Below, one piece after another: positions 10,136-21,317 of a stretch of 64,000 nucleotides of DNA (the first letter of the stretch is position 1; every line of letters begins with the position of its first letter). Where the stretch lies: NCBI GenBank assembly GCA_009667805.1, contig CM019066.1, forward strand, positions 7,254,001 through 7,318,000, given 5' to 3'. Source of the DNA: Leptobrachium leishanense (lineage: Eukaryota > Chordata > Amphibia > Anura > Megophryidae). Made by a program: the position numbers and the translations under genes. The notes beneath the pieces are model-generated. The model did no database searches. It was not told the origin of the DNA and saw only the letters and a program-made list of their open reading frames with translations.

Positions 10136-11257
10136 TGCACTTGTTCATTAAGAGGGTGCAAAATCTTACAATAAGTAATATTTACATTAAATGGTTTAGT
10201 TCATAACCCTTGAAGCAGAGATGCTTCTCCATTTGTTGCTGCGGCAGATCTCTTGTTTTGCCATGGCAAGCAGGTCCCACAGCATGAGCTGCTTTATGAA
10301 GGTCTGTCTTCTGAGGTCTCTGACCTGATGTTGATTACAGTTGCTGCTACTGAAGATGGTATAATTACCTCACTATCTGCGACTCCTACTGCCGCCCATG
10401 ATGACCAGGTGCTTTCCCAAGTGGGAAGTTCTTGGGCTCTCCTGTTGTCCAAAGCTTCCTGTTGGAGGCTGGTCCTGGGGTCTCCTGCACATCTCACTGC
10501 TGGCTAACATGTAACCTCATGCCGGATCAGGTTTGAGGATGACAAACTTCCCCTACGTCACGTATCTGCTTTCTCTTTGCCCTCTCCATTTTTGCTCTTC
10601 CTCATTTATTCTTACCAAGCCATATTGTGCCCTCATTTCACTGCCCCCTCTATCTTTCTTGATGGACTTCTGTGACTCCAAAGTCCTATTCCACACTTGG
10701 CGATAACAGAGAACTTGCAAGGAAATTTTTTTTTCCTTATTCACTCCCATTACCCACCTTTTCCAATCCCAATGCTTTATTAGCAGTTGGTATCACAATA
10801 AAATAGAGGGGCAGAGTGATACCATGCCGGTGCTGTAAGCCGATGCAGGTACAGCTCCTGAAGTCCATAGGATACCACGGAGCCCTGCGTGACCCTGCTG
10901 CGAGCTCTACATGAGAACGCACTAACGTTTCTTCTGTGGAATTTTTCATTTGTTGGGCCCCAATCTCAAAAACAGAAAACAACCAATCCAATGGTGCAGC
11001 ACAACATAAACAAATGGCTTAGACATATACAAACAGTTTGTAAAGAAACATCACTCACATTGTTCAGAGCCATTGTTCAAGTGTAGGCTCTAATGTGTCA
11101 GCTTTTGGTCAGTAGGGCTGACCTGAGCTTGGTTTCAGGAACTATGATGTCTCCAAAAGAATGCAACAAAAATACATCCCATAAAGTGGTATTTGGATCT
11201 CGTCACAATTTTTTTTAACTTACACAGTCAACTTTTATGTGAAGTTAAACAGGTCAA
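10136..11257. other. No recognisable feature
   Basis: An 84-codon open frame (10253-10507) in slightly GC-richer DNA has no recognisable motif. Nothing else was identified. Confidence 0.4.
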
Positions 11258-11699
11258 TTTAGGCTAGGGTCAGACTGAGGCAGTGCGAACGCGCGTTCTG
11301 GCGCACATAATCACGGCCGCACTAGCAGCAGATGACGGGCAATGACAGCCAATATACGAAGTACGGTCGCACAAAAGTCCGCCGCGCAACGCAAGTGGAA
11401 AATGAACGCATTTTTTCGAGAACGTTAAACGCTGGTACTGACGTACAGAGTGCGCTGCGGCCGCATAGCAGCGTGTGTGCGTGATTAGGAGATGTCAGAC
11501 GCTGCTAGTGTGCGGCCAACATAACGTTCAAACAGCCGGATTTCCCTAGACTTCTTTTCACCCCATCGTCATGAAATACGTCCAGAATTGCGCATCGTCT
11601 GACCACTTAAGCGTATTCCGTGAAAAAATGCGTGCGCACGCATCGACGTACATTTTGACGGTGGCCGCAGAAAATGCGCTCATCTGTCCCTAGCCTTAA
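11258..11699. mobile_element. CpG-rich TTAA-type MITE
   Basis: The left end TTTAGGCTAGGGTCAGAC and right end GTCCCTAGCCTTAA are inverted matches, with TTAA intact only on the right (11696-11699). The interior is full of GCGCA and ACGTAC words, unlike the flanks. The termini resemble those of 29113-29436. A 14-bp inverted pair (TTTTATGTGAAGTT / AACTTCACATAAAA) lies just outside both ends. Confidence 0.65.
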
Positions 11700-12520
11700 G
11701 GTTAACATAAAACTTCACATAAAATCCCCCTCTTATAACTAGACCAGATTAATTATATTTTGTATCCATCATGTAACGTATCCATTGCAATTAACAATAA
11801 CATTCTAATTGTTATTACCTAATTGCAACAGTTATTACGAGAAATATAATCCCAGCTATGGAAATTCCGACTCTGCTTACATTTTGAAATCTTTCAGATG
11901 TAATGAGCTGAAAGATTAGCATTGACCTCTGGGGTAGGATTTATGTCTTTCTTAGCTATCCAACTGAAAAGAGCTCCAGTTGGGCACACTAACTGAATCA
12001 CATCAATAATAAAAACAAGGGGATTTGGATTTGACTCTCAACAGCAATAAATGAAAATTGTGTTTCTGTGAACGCACTGAAAAGAAATGAAATACTCTAC
12101 CAAAGATAGCTTCAGGCACCAGATTTGGAAATCTGCGCGAGAAATGAATATTGGACAATAATTTAATATAAGCAAAGTCATCCTGGTATTACGCTATCAT
12201 TACTTAACTTCTGTATAATGAATGTAATAATGTGCAATTATTGAATTAGACGTTTAATAATAAATATACATATTTGTTTTAATTTAGTATAAAAATATTA
12301 GAGTAACATTTCATAGAACTTGAACTTTACTTCCTGATTTACAATTTCATTTTTTACGTTCCAAATACAGGGATATTACCCCCAAATTATTAATTATATA
12401 CACATACAGTATATACTAATTGAGAATGATAAGGCTAACATTCTGTGGCACTTCCACATCCACACAGAAAACAAGTACTGGCCAACCAGTTCAACATGGT
12501 GGTGGTACACAAGGATTAAT
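11700..12520. other. No recognisable feature
   Basis: AT-rich DNA without a recognisable gene or repeat. Confidence 0.45.
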
Positions 12521-12602
12521 TAATTAATTAATTTATTTATAAAGTACTTTACCAGGAAGGATACATTGAGATTTCTCTCGTTTTCAAGTACGTCCTGGGT
12601 GG
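12521..12602 (-). mobile_element. SINE tail fragment, minus strand
   Basis: Reverse complement of the SINE 3' segment (CCAGGAAGGATACATTGAG, CAAGTACGTCCTGGG) with a (TTAA)n tail at the left. The tRNA-like head is missing. Confidence 0.75.
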
Positions 12603-12605
12603 ATT

Positions 12606-13160
12606 GTGTCATGTTACCAAACCTCAGTGCAATCTGGGCACTCCTACTTCTCGATCCATTGCATATATATATTCCCTTCTCTCCCCCTCCTCCTGCACCG
12701 TAAATTCTTAAGGGCACTCACACCAAATCTCCATTCTCTCTTTCCTCCAAGAATACACAGACAGATCCACATTTCTCCACTCTGCTGTCCCACTCACCCT
12801 CCCACCCAGGCCTGGTCCATAATTTCAGGTCTCTTTTCCAGCTGTTTTCACTTCTCTCTCTAATTACTCTTACTCAGCTGAAGCTTCTGGACATTCCCAT
12901 GCAATCCCCACTATATTCTTTCTGGCAACCAGCTTCACTTTCCTTCCACTCCCATTTGTTTCACTTACCCTTGTGCCTTAGATTGTAAGCTCACAGGATG
13001 TCTGGCTGAGCACTTGGTTAAAATGCTGTATTCCAAGTCAAGCTATCCTACAGGCTTGTCTTTTCCTTATTTATCATGTACGTCTCATGTTTGTGCTCCC
13101 CCATTGTAAAGCACTACAGAATATGCTGGCGCAGTATAAATGCCTGTAACTGTAACTGTC
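12606..13160 (+). mobile_element. L2-like LINE 3' region
   Basis: Pyrimidine-rich DNA ending in TTAGATTGTAAGCTCACAGG, CCATTGTAAAGCACTACAGA and TGTAACTGTAACTGT. The same tail ends the L2-like element at 25866 and the fragment at 50446. No reverse transcriptase is left. Confidence 0.7.
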
Positions 13161-13693
13161 ATGGTTCTCTGTAATTTTAAAGAGCAGTTTATCATGTGTG
13201 ATTTATCTGTGTACCGTCTTTAGTTAGTAGTGCTCAATTTTCCCGATCTCTTTTGTCCCATATTTTGGCTTGTAAAAATATCCTCTTCATTACCAAGTTT
13301 AGCTTGACATTTGACTATGTTTTTACTCTCTGTATCTTCCTGGCCCTAGTTAACTTTTATCTGGCCATTACAAGGAACAGAAGATCAGGTTATGCTGTGT
13401 TCTGCATGTCGGGGTCAAGAGACATTATAAAAAGGAATGATTGTGATGTGGCAAAACCTAGAGACCATAACATCAAGAAGGACAAGGAGAAGATGGACAA
13501 AGTCCAAGAGCTGAAAGAGGAGCTAGAAAGAAAATGGTAAGTGAAAGCAGTAGTAGTTCCACTTGTGAAAGGAGAACAAGGAGTTGTAGCCCCTGAGTTG
13601 GGAGAGTGACTTCAGCAGGTTCCAGATGAGACCTCTGAGAACTCTGTCCAGACGAGTGCAGCACAGGGATCAAAAGAGTTTTCAGAACTCTAA
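13161..13693. other. Unassigned segment with a 95-codon open frame
   Basis: The frame at 13253-13540 encodes a hydrophobic stretch followed by a highly charged, helix-like end (KEKMDKVQELKEELERKW), with GTAAGT directly after its last codons. I do not recognise it. It could be a fossil of a retroelement or chance. I do not call it a gene. Confidence 0.2.
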
Positions 13694-13857
13694 GAGAGTT
13701 ATTCAGAAAAAGGTGAAACTCTAGAGAACTTTTGGAGAAGTGAAAAGTCTAGGTCAAAATAGCCAAACCAGAAAAAATCTCCCATTTATCTCACTTTCCA
13801 AATCGGCTATTTTGACCTAGATTTTTCCAGAGTTTCACCTTTCTCAGAATAACCCTG
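13694..13857. mobile_element. Short hairpin MITE, copy 2
   Basis: The two halves (CTAGGTCAAAATAGCC ... GGCTATTTTGACCTAG) are reverse complements around a central CCCATTTATCTCACTTTCC that all copies share. The right end is AGAATAACCCTG. Confidence 0.8.
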
Positions 13858-14869
13858 TCAGTCTCCTAGGCCTCTGGTACACCCATAAGCGTGAGAAATG
13901 AAATTTGTATATATTTACAGGCCTCTTTATTTACATTTTCCCCTTTCCCAAAACATATCCCACCAACCAACCATGCAACCAATATATACTGGTCAGCTGG
14001 TGGAAGCCATTTATAGTATTATGATAGTTATATTATAGTATGAAGCTTCAATTATCTGAATTACACTGACTTTGTTGCATTGAATTAGTCAGATGATTTC
14101 ATTCACTGACTTTTCAGGGGGTGTCCTTGCATGGTCCTATCTCCTCCCGTTGCCTCTGTTTAGGTCTGGACTCTGACTTGGCCATTCCAAAACATGGCTG
14201 CAGCCACTAGGTGAGTTTCATTATTTGGGTGAGGAAATCACTGCCAGGAAGGCAAACTGTTCATTGATATCCAAAGCATAAAATTAAACCAACACTCTTC
14301 TTGCCACTGTAAAAGAACTTGAACTTGCTGGCATGTACACGTTTAATTCCACCACCATACAAATCTGAAAGCAGAAAAAGCAAAGCTTTCCTAAACTGAG
14401 AGCAATTTTTAAATAGAAGGAAATAAACATCATTTTAAAAATACAGAACCCTATGTCACAGGACGAAGCCACATACTAAAGCAATAAAATAACTAAAGGC
14501 TAAAACATTGCAAAACCGTTCTTGGACTGACTTTGAGTTGGATCATCTCCTAAGCCTTTTGCAATGTGTTGTGAATATCGGCAGATTGTTGTTTGCCGGC
14601 TAATTCCGGTTATTTTGGGATCTGACATTTTTTGGATTCTGAAATATTCTGAACCAAAATGTTTGTCTATTTGCACGTTTAATGTTCACCGTGGAAAACT
14701 GGAACGCCCAGTTCTATCTCCACGCAAGTCCAATTATAACTTTGCAAGAACAATTTAGTTCACATCCGATTAAGAAACTCATTAACATTTTAAAGAAGAT
14801 TTCCCACATTTTGTAATTGTTAGGATAATTACGATTGATTTACCTGAAACTCCATCTCAGTTGTGCGTT
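13858..14869. other. No recognisable feature
   Basis: AT-rich DNA. A 64-codon frame (14564-14758) has no recognisable domain. Confidence 0.4.
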
Positions 14870-16000
14870 ACATACTGTGTGTAAGATCCTGCAGGTCATG
14901 TGACCGGCAGCGGAAGCCTCAATGGAGTCCTATGGTCTCCGTGGAGGGGATGCTCACGTCTGCGCTCAACATCCCGAGGCTTAGTGCCGTGTTATGTTGC
15001 AGGCTGCTGGTTTACCGCTTGCACCGTAATATCACGCTAAAACGGGGACACTTACAGGGTTATTCAAAAAGAATCAAAAAGTCACCGCACGTTCGGTGAC
15101 TTTTCGTTCTCTTCAATTCGGCTTGATTCAGCAATCCCATTTCGGTGACCCTGCGGTGTATTCAGCAAGCACCACAGGGCCGTCGTAGTGCGGGGAAAAG
15201 CCGCCGAAAGCCTGCCGAACACTCCCTGCAAAACCCAGGCGAATGCACACGGAAACCCGCAAAAACATCTGGATTAACCCTGCCGAACATGCCAGAGAAA
15301 CCCGAGCAGGAGCCGATCAGAGAGCAGAGCAGCAGCCGGAAAAACCCGACACCGCAGACAAATGGAGTGAAAAAAACAGTACGCTTGAATGTTTTAAAAG
15401 TCAAACGCTGTTTGCAAACAAACTACTGAGCGAAAATGTCTGACATTTACATATAAGATCCAATGAATGATAATAAAAAGGGCTGTTACAGAAAAAAGAA
15501 AAAACGATTAAAATGTTTTTTTTTAAAACGGAAAAATATTTTTGCAAAAAATCCCGAAAAATGCTTAAAAGATCCTAAAAAATCTATAAATAAAGAGACG
15601 TTTTGCTGCAGAATATTATAATCAACAGTTTATTAGATATTGAATTAAAACGGGAATATTTTTAACATTGAAGTCTATGGGATTCAGCCTGAATAAACCT
15701 GCCGATTGAAGCAACCAAACAGCAGGGCATTTCGGCAACTTTTTACTGCTAGTTTTTGTTCTCTGAATAGACGAAGCTATGGGGATTTCACTGCCCTCGA
15801 ACAGGCACCGTATGTGCAAGCAATTCGCCAACATTTGGTGAACTGCCTGCTTTCTGAATGGCCAGGAAAGGTAACTGAACGCTGAATTTCAGCGTTCGGT
15901 TACCTTTCGCCAGCAATTCAGATCTCTTTGAATAACCCTGCAAGGAAAAACCTGCAGGCGCAGGTTTTTCTCCTTAGCGTCCCCATTTAGGTATAGCCCT
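14870..16000 (+). mobile_element. GGGC-type element remnant split by a CAGGGTTATTC element
   Basis: The left part (GATCCTGCAGGTCATGTGAC, GAGTCCTATGGTCTCCG, GCTAAAACGGGGACAC) and right part (GGAAAAACCTGCAGG, CCTTAGCGTCCCCATTT) match consecutive parts of 39369-39987. The copy is interrupted at 15055-15940. The terminal repeats are eroded. Confidence 0.65.
15055..15940 (+). mobile_element. CAGGGTTATTC-family element, copy 2
   Basis: The ends are CAGGGTTATTCAAAAAGA and TCTCTTTGAATAACCCTG. The subterminal hairpin GTCACCGCACGTTCGGTGAC is intact. At 886 bp it is near the family's usual length. It is inserted in a GGGC-type element, and comparison with 39369-39987 shows the host sequence continuing on both sides. 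The flanking trinucleotides TTA and CAA are no longer identical. Confidence 0.85.
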
Positions 16001-16278
16001 TTAATTTTTAAAAGTACTGTGCATTTAATGTTCAAAACAGTTTCCTGCTGTGCAAATTCTCGCTTTTATTTTCTGATGGTTTGCAAAGTCAAAGCTGTAC
16101 TAGTCGTCTGCCAACCATTCTTCCAGTGACCAAATTTTATGCTTTTGAAATGAAGCCTATTTTATCCTTTTGTCAATTTACCGCCGTGCACTGAAACGGA
16201 TATGAACGCTCAGGGCACACCCTGTTTCACTATTTGTCCTGGTTTCAATGCAAACAGATGTGTCAAAACTGAATTAAG

Positions 16279-16530
16279 GCGTGTGTGCTTAAATTACAAA
16301 AATGAAGGTAGTCCTCTTTATTGCAGAGAATTCATTTTTCTGTGTTTTCTGTTGCTATTGTTATACATTTGAGGGTTTTTGGTCTTTTTCTTTTTAAATA
16401 ATCTGCTAAACCAACTTTTAACCAAATAAAAGCGTGCCCTTAAGTTAAAAAAAATGAACGTAACCCTCTTTATCACAGGAAGTTCTTTTTATTATCTTTT
16501 CGATTGCTATTGTTATCTGTTTGTTTAAAG
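16279..16530 (+). repeat. Old tandem duplication (two ~100-bp units)
   Basis: About 16279-16385 and 16431-16530 share blocks in order: GCGTG, CCTCTTTATYRCAG, a T-rich run and GATTGCTATTGTTAT or GTTGCTATTGTTAT. They are clearly diverged. No element family recognised. Confidence 0.5.
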
Positions 16531-16978
16531 GCAAAAAAAAAAAAGAGATTAATCTGTTAATTTTAATTTTCACATGGGGAGAAATTACAGAGCTGTGTAT
16601 GCTTTTCTTCAGTGACCGATGACTCAGTTAACTAATACAGATAAGTATTAAAATGAATTTATATTGTCACCCAGAACATGTTTAAGCAGCTACAAATAAT
16701 GACAAAAGAACATTACCCTTCAGGTTTTATTGAGAGATGATGGGTGTTAAAAAAACAGTCTTGCTGTCACATACTATTTATTCAAACATTGGTGGGATTG
16801 CAGATTATATATATTTCCTCCGTGGCAGTCTACGCTGAGAGAATACTTAAAGAGACAAACAATACTTAAAAAAATAAAACTCTTAAAACAATACCTAGTA
16901 AACACATATCATTTTTTTTTGTATCAGCCGCCACTATCCACAATATTGGGGCGTTCTTTCTATTCCCAGCAGGGGTCT

Positions 16979-17135
16979 CTTCCATTTATTACTATTAATA
17001 TCATCAGATATAAGGTGCCAACAGTTTCCACAGCGCTTATAATAAATAATGGGGAAGTAATCGAACAAGCAAACCTCGGAACCAGAGACAAGAGGGGTAG
17101 AGAGTCCTGCCGAGACGACCTTACAATCTAGAGAC
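16979..17135. mobile_element. LINE-type 3' tail fragment
   Basis: Contains AAGGTGCCAACAGTTTCCAC, AGCGCTTATAATAAATAATG, AGAGACAAGAGGGGTAGAGA and TTACAATCTAGAGA. The word order is shared with 23755-23890 and is typical of a widespread amphibian LINE tail. Lineage not resolved. Confidence 0.5.
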
Positions 17136-17329
17136 AGTATCATACTCACCATCATTGAGAAGTATAATAAACGTTGGACAGGAGTTGGTGCATCTAAGAT
17201 GCCATTGATGCAGGTGTGATTGGAAGAGACCATCCAGTGTAAATGGAGTATGCACCCCGAGTGGGGCAATTCCTTGTGGGGAAGATTGCTTTCTTGATGG
17301 GAAAGTTGGACAGCCACTTCAATTTGGGG

Positions 17330-17740
17330 CTGAACCGCAAACAGGGCAACTGGATGTCATGGCTCCCCCTCCAGGTGCCCGGCAGCTGGCAGTGTCATCC
17401 TTGCTGCTCGCTGACTGGCTGCCGAGTGAAATAGCCATTGATCGTGGCCGTGGCTTAGATACGCGTGCGGGGTGTGGCGTGATGATGCGACGCCCGTTGG
17501 ATTTAAAATCCAAGCAATGAGGTATGCTCATTGCCCTGTCATGGTTTATCCTGATCAGTGCAATTCCTGTTGTAAGTAAATATCCCATGTATGGTCTCTG
17601 GCTTTGTTTCCTCTCTAGTGTTATCCCTTGCTCTCCTTGATTTTCTTGTGTAAGACTCCTGGCTCTGTCTGACTATCATTTCTGGTTCTGACTCCTGCTC
17701 TGTCTGACTATCCGTTCTGACTCAAACCTCTGGCTCTGTC
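17330..17740. other. Possible solo-LTR-like segment
   Basis: Repeated phrases CTCTGGCTCTGTCTG and GACTATC(A/C)(T/G)TTCTG and a pyrimidine-rich style recall LTRs of frog Ty3/gypsy elements. No matching second LTR, primer site or coding region was found. Weak call. Confidence 0.2.
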
Positions 17741-18392
17741 TGCAGAAAAAAACGTTTTTGCACCTATTCCCTACCAGGGCAGCTGCGTAAACCAGAAGTA
17801 TCCAGCTCACTTCATGTATAAAACATAACAAGAAAAAAGGTTCTCATTTGTGCTTACCCCTGTGGCTCCATGGAAAACAAAACACAAAAGAGTTGTTGGT
17901 TTACTTGAAAGGCCATTAAAGTTTTAAGCCCACCCACCACTTACGGCAACCTCTGGTTAGGTGGGTCCTACCTAATGAATCCAAGAGATGCTTTCTGAGC
18001 AACTACATGTCCTCATGTTGCTTCTCAGCCAAGAGACAGACTGGTGGGTTTATATTTATACCCTCACCAGGAACAATTCCACTTTGACATTAAAAAAGAA
18101 AACACAGAAAGGGGCAGCAGCAATAATGACCTGGCTGGAGCTGCAACAAAATATACATATATGCAGAAAAAATTGTTTTGTGCCTATTCCCTACCAGGGC
18201 AGCTGCGTAAACCAGAAGTATCCAACCCACTGCATGTATATAACATAACAGGAAAAAAGGTTGTCATTTGCGCTTACCCCTGTAACTCCATGCAACACAA
18301 AACACATCAGAGGTTTTGGTTTACCTGAATGGCTATTAAAGTTTTAAGCCCACTCACCACTTCATGGCAACCTCTGCTTAGGTGGGGTAAGC
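17741..18392 (+). mobile_element. Composite element with ~210-bp direct repeats at both ends, copy 1
   Basis: Two direct repeats (about 17741-17955 and 18165-18392) share TATTCCCTACCAGGGCAGCT, GCGTAAACCAGAAGTATCC and ATTAAAGTTTTAAGCCCAC. Between them lies ~210 bp that includes TTGCTTCTCAGCCAAGAGA. The same arrangement, inverted, occurs at 38583-39190, so the doublet is a unit and not a local duplication. It resembles a miniature terminal-repeat retroelement, but the repeats lack a clear TG...CA border. Confidence 0.6.
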
Positions 18393-18429
18393 GCAAACTA
18401 CAATCTTTTTTCTTGTTAATGGGTTGAGA

Positions 18430-19190
18430 TCAGGAGATTGACTTGGCCATTGCAAAATATTCCACTTCTTTTCCTTCAAAAACTCCTGGGTTGCTTTTGC
18501 AGCGTGTTTTGGATCATTGTGTATCTATACTGTGAAGCATCGTCCAATCAACTGCATTTGGCTGAATCTGGGCTGACAGTGTATCTCTAAACACTGCTGA
18601 ATTCATCCAGCTGCTTCTGTCTTCTGTCACATCATCAATAAACACCAATGACCCAGTGCCACTTCAAGCCATGCATGCCCATGCCATCACACTGCCTCCA
18701 CCATGTTCTACAGAGGAAGTGTGTTTTGGATCATGAGATTAATCTTAGTTTCATCCATCCAAAGAATGCTTTTCCAGAACTAGTCTGGATTTTTTAGATG
18801 TTTTTTGGCAATGTCTTATCTTGCTTTTCTATTCTTGATACTTATGAATGGTTTGCGCCATGTGGAATTTCACTCGTGAATTCTTCTCTTGTTTGTAGAC
18901 TTTGACAATGATACGACCACATCTTGGAGAGTCTCCTGCACTTGTCTGGATGTTGTGAATGAGTTTTTCTTTACCATAGAGAGCATCCTGCGATCATCCA
19001 TCACTGTTATCTTCCATGGACGTCCAGGCCTTTTTATGTTGCTGAGCTCACCAGTGGGTTCCTCAGAATGTACCAAACTGTTGACTTTGGTCACTCCTAA
19101 TGTTACCACTATCTCTCTGAAGCATTAGTTTTGTTTTTACAATGGCCTGTTTCACTTGCATGGACAGCTCCTTTGAACGCATGATGTAGG
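18430..19190 (-). pseudogene. Tc1 transposase, degraded
   Basis: The longest open part (18870-19109) encodes the second DNA-binding domain, with the GRPWKITVMDDRRML linker and TSRQVQETLQDV helix. The catalytic part further left is present only as shifted frames: the complement of ACATCATCAATAAACACCA matches the VFIDDVT region, and the DLNPI motif lies near 18430. Stops and frameshifts throughout rule out function. The layout matches a 340-residue-class Tc1 transposase missing its C-terminal end. Confidence 0.75.
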
Positions 19191-19446
19191 TTCACAGCAA
19201 TAGATTCCAAATGCAAATGCCACACTTAGAATCAACTCCAGAGATTTTACCTGCTTAATTGATGAAGAAATAACTAAGGAGTAACCCACACCTGGCCATG
19301 AAACAACTTCTGATTAAATTGTCCAATTACGTTTGGACAAAAAAAGGGGCGTGGCTACTCTTAAAAGCTATAATTCCTAAAACCTCAATCCAATTTGGAT
19401 GTACATACCCTCAAATTAAACCTGAGAGTGTGCACTTTTTTTTTGT

Positions 19447-19572
19447 GAAAGGATTTTCCCAGGAAGGATACATTGAGATTTATCTCCTTTTCAAGTATGT
19501 CCTGGGTGGCGAGTATGTACCGTTAGGTGTCTTGCCCAAGGACACTTACTGGAGAGGTTGCTCGCTTTAAAC
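19447..19572 (-). mobile_element. SINE fragment inserted in Tc1
   Basis: Reverse complement of the SINE body and 3' segment (CCAGGAAGGATACATTGAG, GGCGAGTATGTACCGTTAGG, AAGGACACTTACTGGAGAGG), without the tRNA-like head. It lies within the Tc1 terminal region, so it inserted after that Tc1 copy. Confidence 0.8.
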
Positions 19573-19670
19573 CAATATCCTTTATACAACTATTGCTTGA
19601 ATATGTTTTAGTAAATACCTGAAAAAACTAAAATTGGGTCTGTGTCCAAATATATATGGACCTAACTGTA

Positions 19671-20224
19671 CATAATTTTATTATATCATTGTTTATTTAT
19701 TTTAAGTGTTGAAATTTCAACATGGCAATAATGGGCATTGACTTTTTTAATTTGCCATTTTATAGAAAGCTTTATCTTTGACTCTATTCTTTGTAAAACT
19801 GAGGAGGTTTGGTTCGCGGAAAACTGGGTTCCCGCTGGGTAGTGTACTGGTTATTCCCCCAGCCTTGTAATTACAGAAAAAGGAGACCCATTCTTACTCC
19901 CCTTTGGCAGATTTTTAGGCAGGTTTACTTACCTTTCAGTAAACTCGCACATGACTTCAGTGTTTAATTTGTAAATCACAAGATGCCATAATACAAAGAG
20001 CAACTGAGAGTGAAGGGGCGATGAGACACTCAGATCCCAGAACTTGGTCCTGAAAGCATCATGCTATGAACGGAAATGTCCAATTACTATAATTAATTTG
20101 CATGATAGAAATGCTATAGCAATAATCTAAAATTCATATTTTTGGGTTTTTACCATGTGAGGTACCGGATCCCCTGAAATAAGTCCTGGAACATAGATAG
20201 TCAAACACCGCCAAGCTCCGGATC
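19671..20224. other. No recognisable feature
   Basis: AT-rich DNA with no supported gene or repeat. Confidence 0.4.
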
Positions 20225-20232
20225 CTGTTAAG

Positions 20233-21309
20233 TAGGGATGTGCATTTCGGGTTTCGGAATTTCGGAATTTTCACAAAATTTCCTGATTCGTGCATTCGGA
20301 TTCGGACGATTTTCCGAAAATTTTCGGATCCAAACACGGCAGAGCCGTACAAATGTTCGAGCCGAAACAAAAACTTTTCGGAATTTTCGAATGGACTAGA
20401 AATGTGTAAAATCGAAATTCATTTTCGTTCCATTCGTGATTTCGGCTCCAATCGTGATTTCGGTTCCATTTCAGTAATTTCGGACATCGTATTTATATTG
20501 CTGATTCTGTATTTAAATTTTGTATCATTCCCATCTCAATGTATCCTTCCTGGAAAACCAGAGAAATCTCAATGTATCCTTCTTGTAAAACATGAGAAAT
20601 CTCAATGTATCCTTCCTGGGATACCAGAGAAATCTCAATGTATCCTTCTTGTAAAACATGAGAAATCTCAATGTATCCTTCCGGGGAAACCAGAGAAATC
20701 TCAATGTATCCTTCTTGTAAAACATGAGAAATCTCAATGTATCCTTCCCGGGAAACCAGAGAAATCTCAATGTACCCTTCTTGTAAAAAATGAGAAATCT
20801 CAATGTATCCTTCCGGGGAAACCAGAGAAATCTCAATGTATCCTTCTTGTAAAACATGAGAAATCTCAATGTATCCTTCCCGGGAAACCAGAGAAATCTC
20901 AATGTATCCTGCTTGTAAAACATGAGAAATCTCAATGTATCCTTCTTGTAAAACTTGATAAATCTCAATGTATCCTTCTTGTAAAACATGAGAAATCTCA
21001 ATGTATCCTTCTTGTAAAACATGAGAAATCTCAATGGCAGAATTATCGTATCGGCAGAATTATCGTATTGTATAATTATCGTATCCGAAAAACCATTAGT
21101 TTACGTCAAAACTAATAGACACTTTGAAACGAGGAGAACAGACGTTCCGAAAAACTCAAAAAAAATCACGAAAAAAAGTCGATACGAAAAACAAACCGAA
21201 ACGAACCGAACCGAAACGAAACGGAAATCGGCCGAAACGAGCCGAAACGAAAATTTACAAAGTCCGAACAAACCGAATCGAACGAAAAAAAAATCGGTGC
21301 ACAAGCCTA
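20233..21309. mobile_element. hAT nonautonomous element (TAGGGATGTGCA family) carrying a minisatellite
   Basis: The ends TAGGGATGTGCA and TGCACAAGCCTA are inverted matches. A perfect 8-bp target duplication CTGTTAAG flanks it (20225-20232, 21310-21317), the hAT hallmark. The outer parts are rich in TTCGG or CCGAA words. The middle is a 495-bp tandem array. It encodes no transposase; the 291-codon open frame through it exists only because the array unit is 33 bp. Sister copy at 44976-45546. Confidence 0.93.
20535..21029 (+). repeat. 33-bp minisatellite, 15 exact-length units, 66-bp higher order
   Basis: Fifteen units of exactly 33 bp, each beginning CTCAATGTATCCTTC. Two unit types alternate: type A continues CTGGAAAACCAGAG or CGGGGAAACCAG, and type B continues TTGTAAAACATGAG. 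The order is AB six times, then three B units. The unit matches the 3' segment of the local SINE (GAGAAATCTCAATGTATCC, at 5845-5865 and 46420-46445). Confidence 0.96.
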
Positions 21310-21317
21310 CTGTTAAG

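Larger units (their letters stand above)
18416..19670 (-). mobile_element. Tc1-like element, minus strand, truncated, with SINE insert
   Basis: The right end carries the 5' terminal repeat (TCCAAATATATATGGACC, ending in TA at 19669-19670). Minus-strand coding remnants follow leftwards to the PDLNPIE region at about 18430, where the copy is cut off. It is the same lineage as 63107-64000. A SINE fragment (19447-19572) interrupts the terminal-repeat region. Confidence 0.8.

Noticed and set aside
10253..10507. 84-codon frame in GC-richer DNA
   Set aside because: No recognisable domain, and a comparable open frame on the other strand; no splice or promoter evidence.
20240..21115. 291-codon open frame, the longest in the window, with an 11-residue repeat
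   Set aside because: It exists because the array unit is 33 bp, a multiple of three, and runs open on both strands. The sequence is a hAT element plus a SINE-derived minisatellite, not a repeat protein gene.
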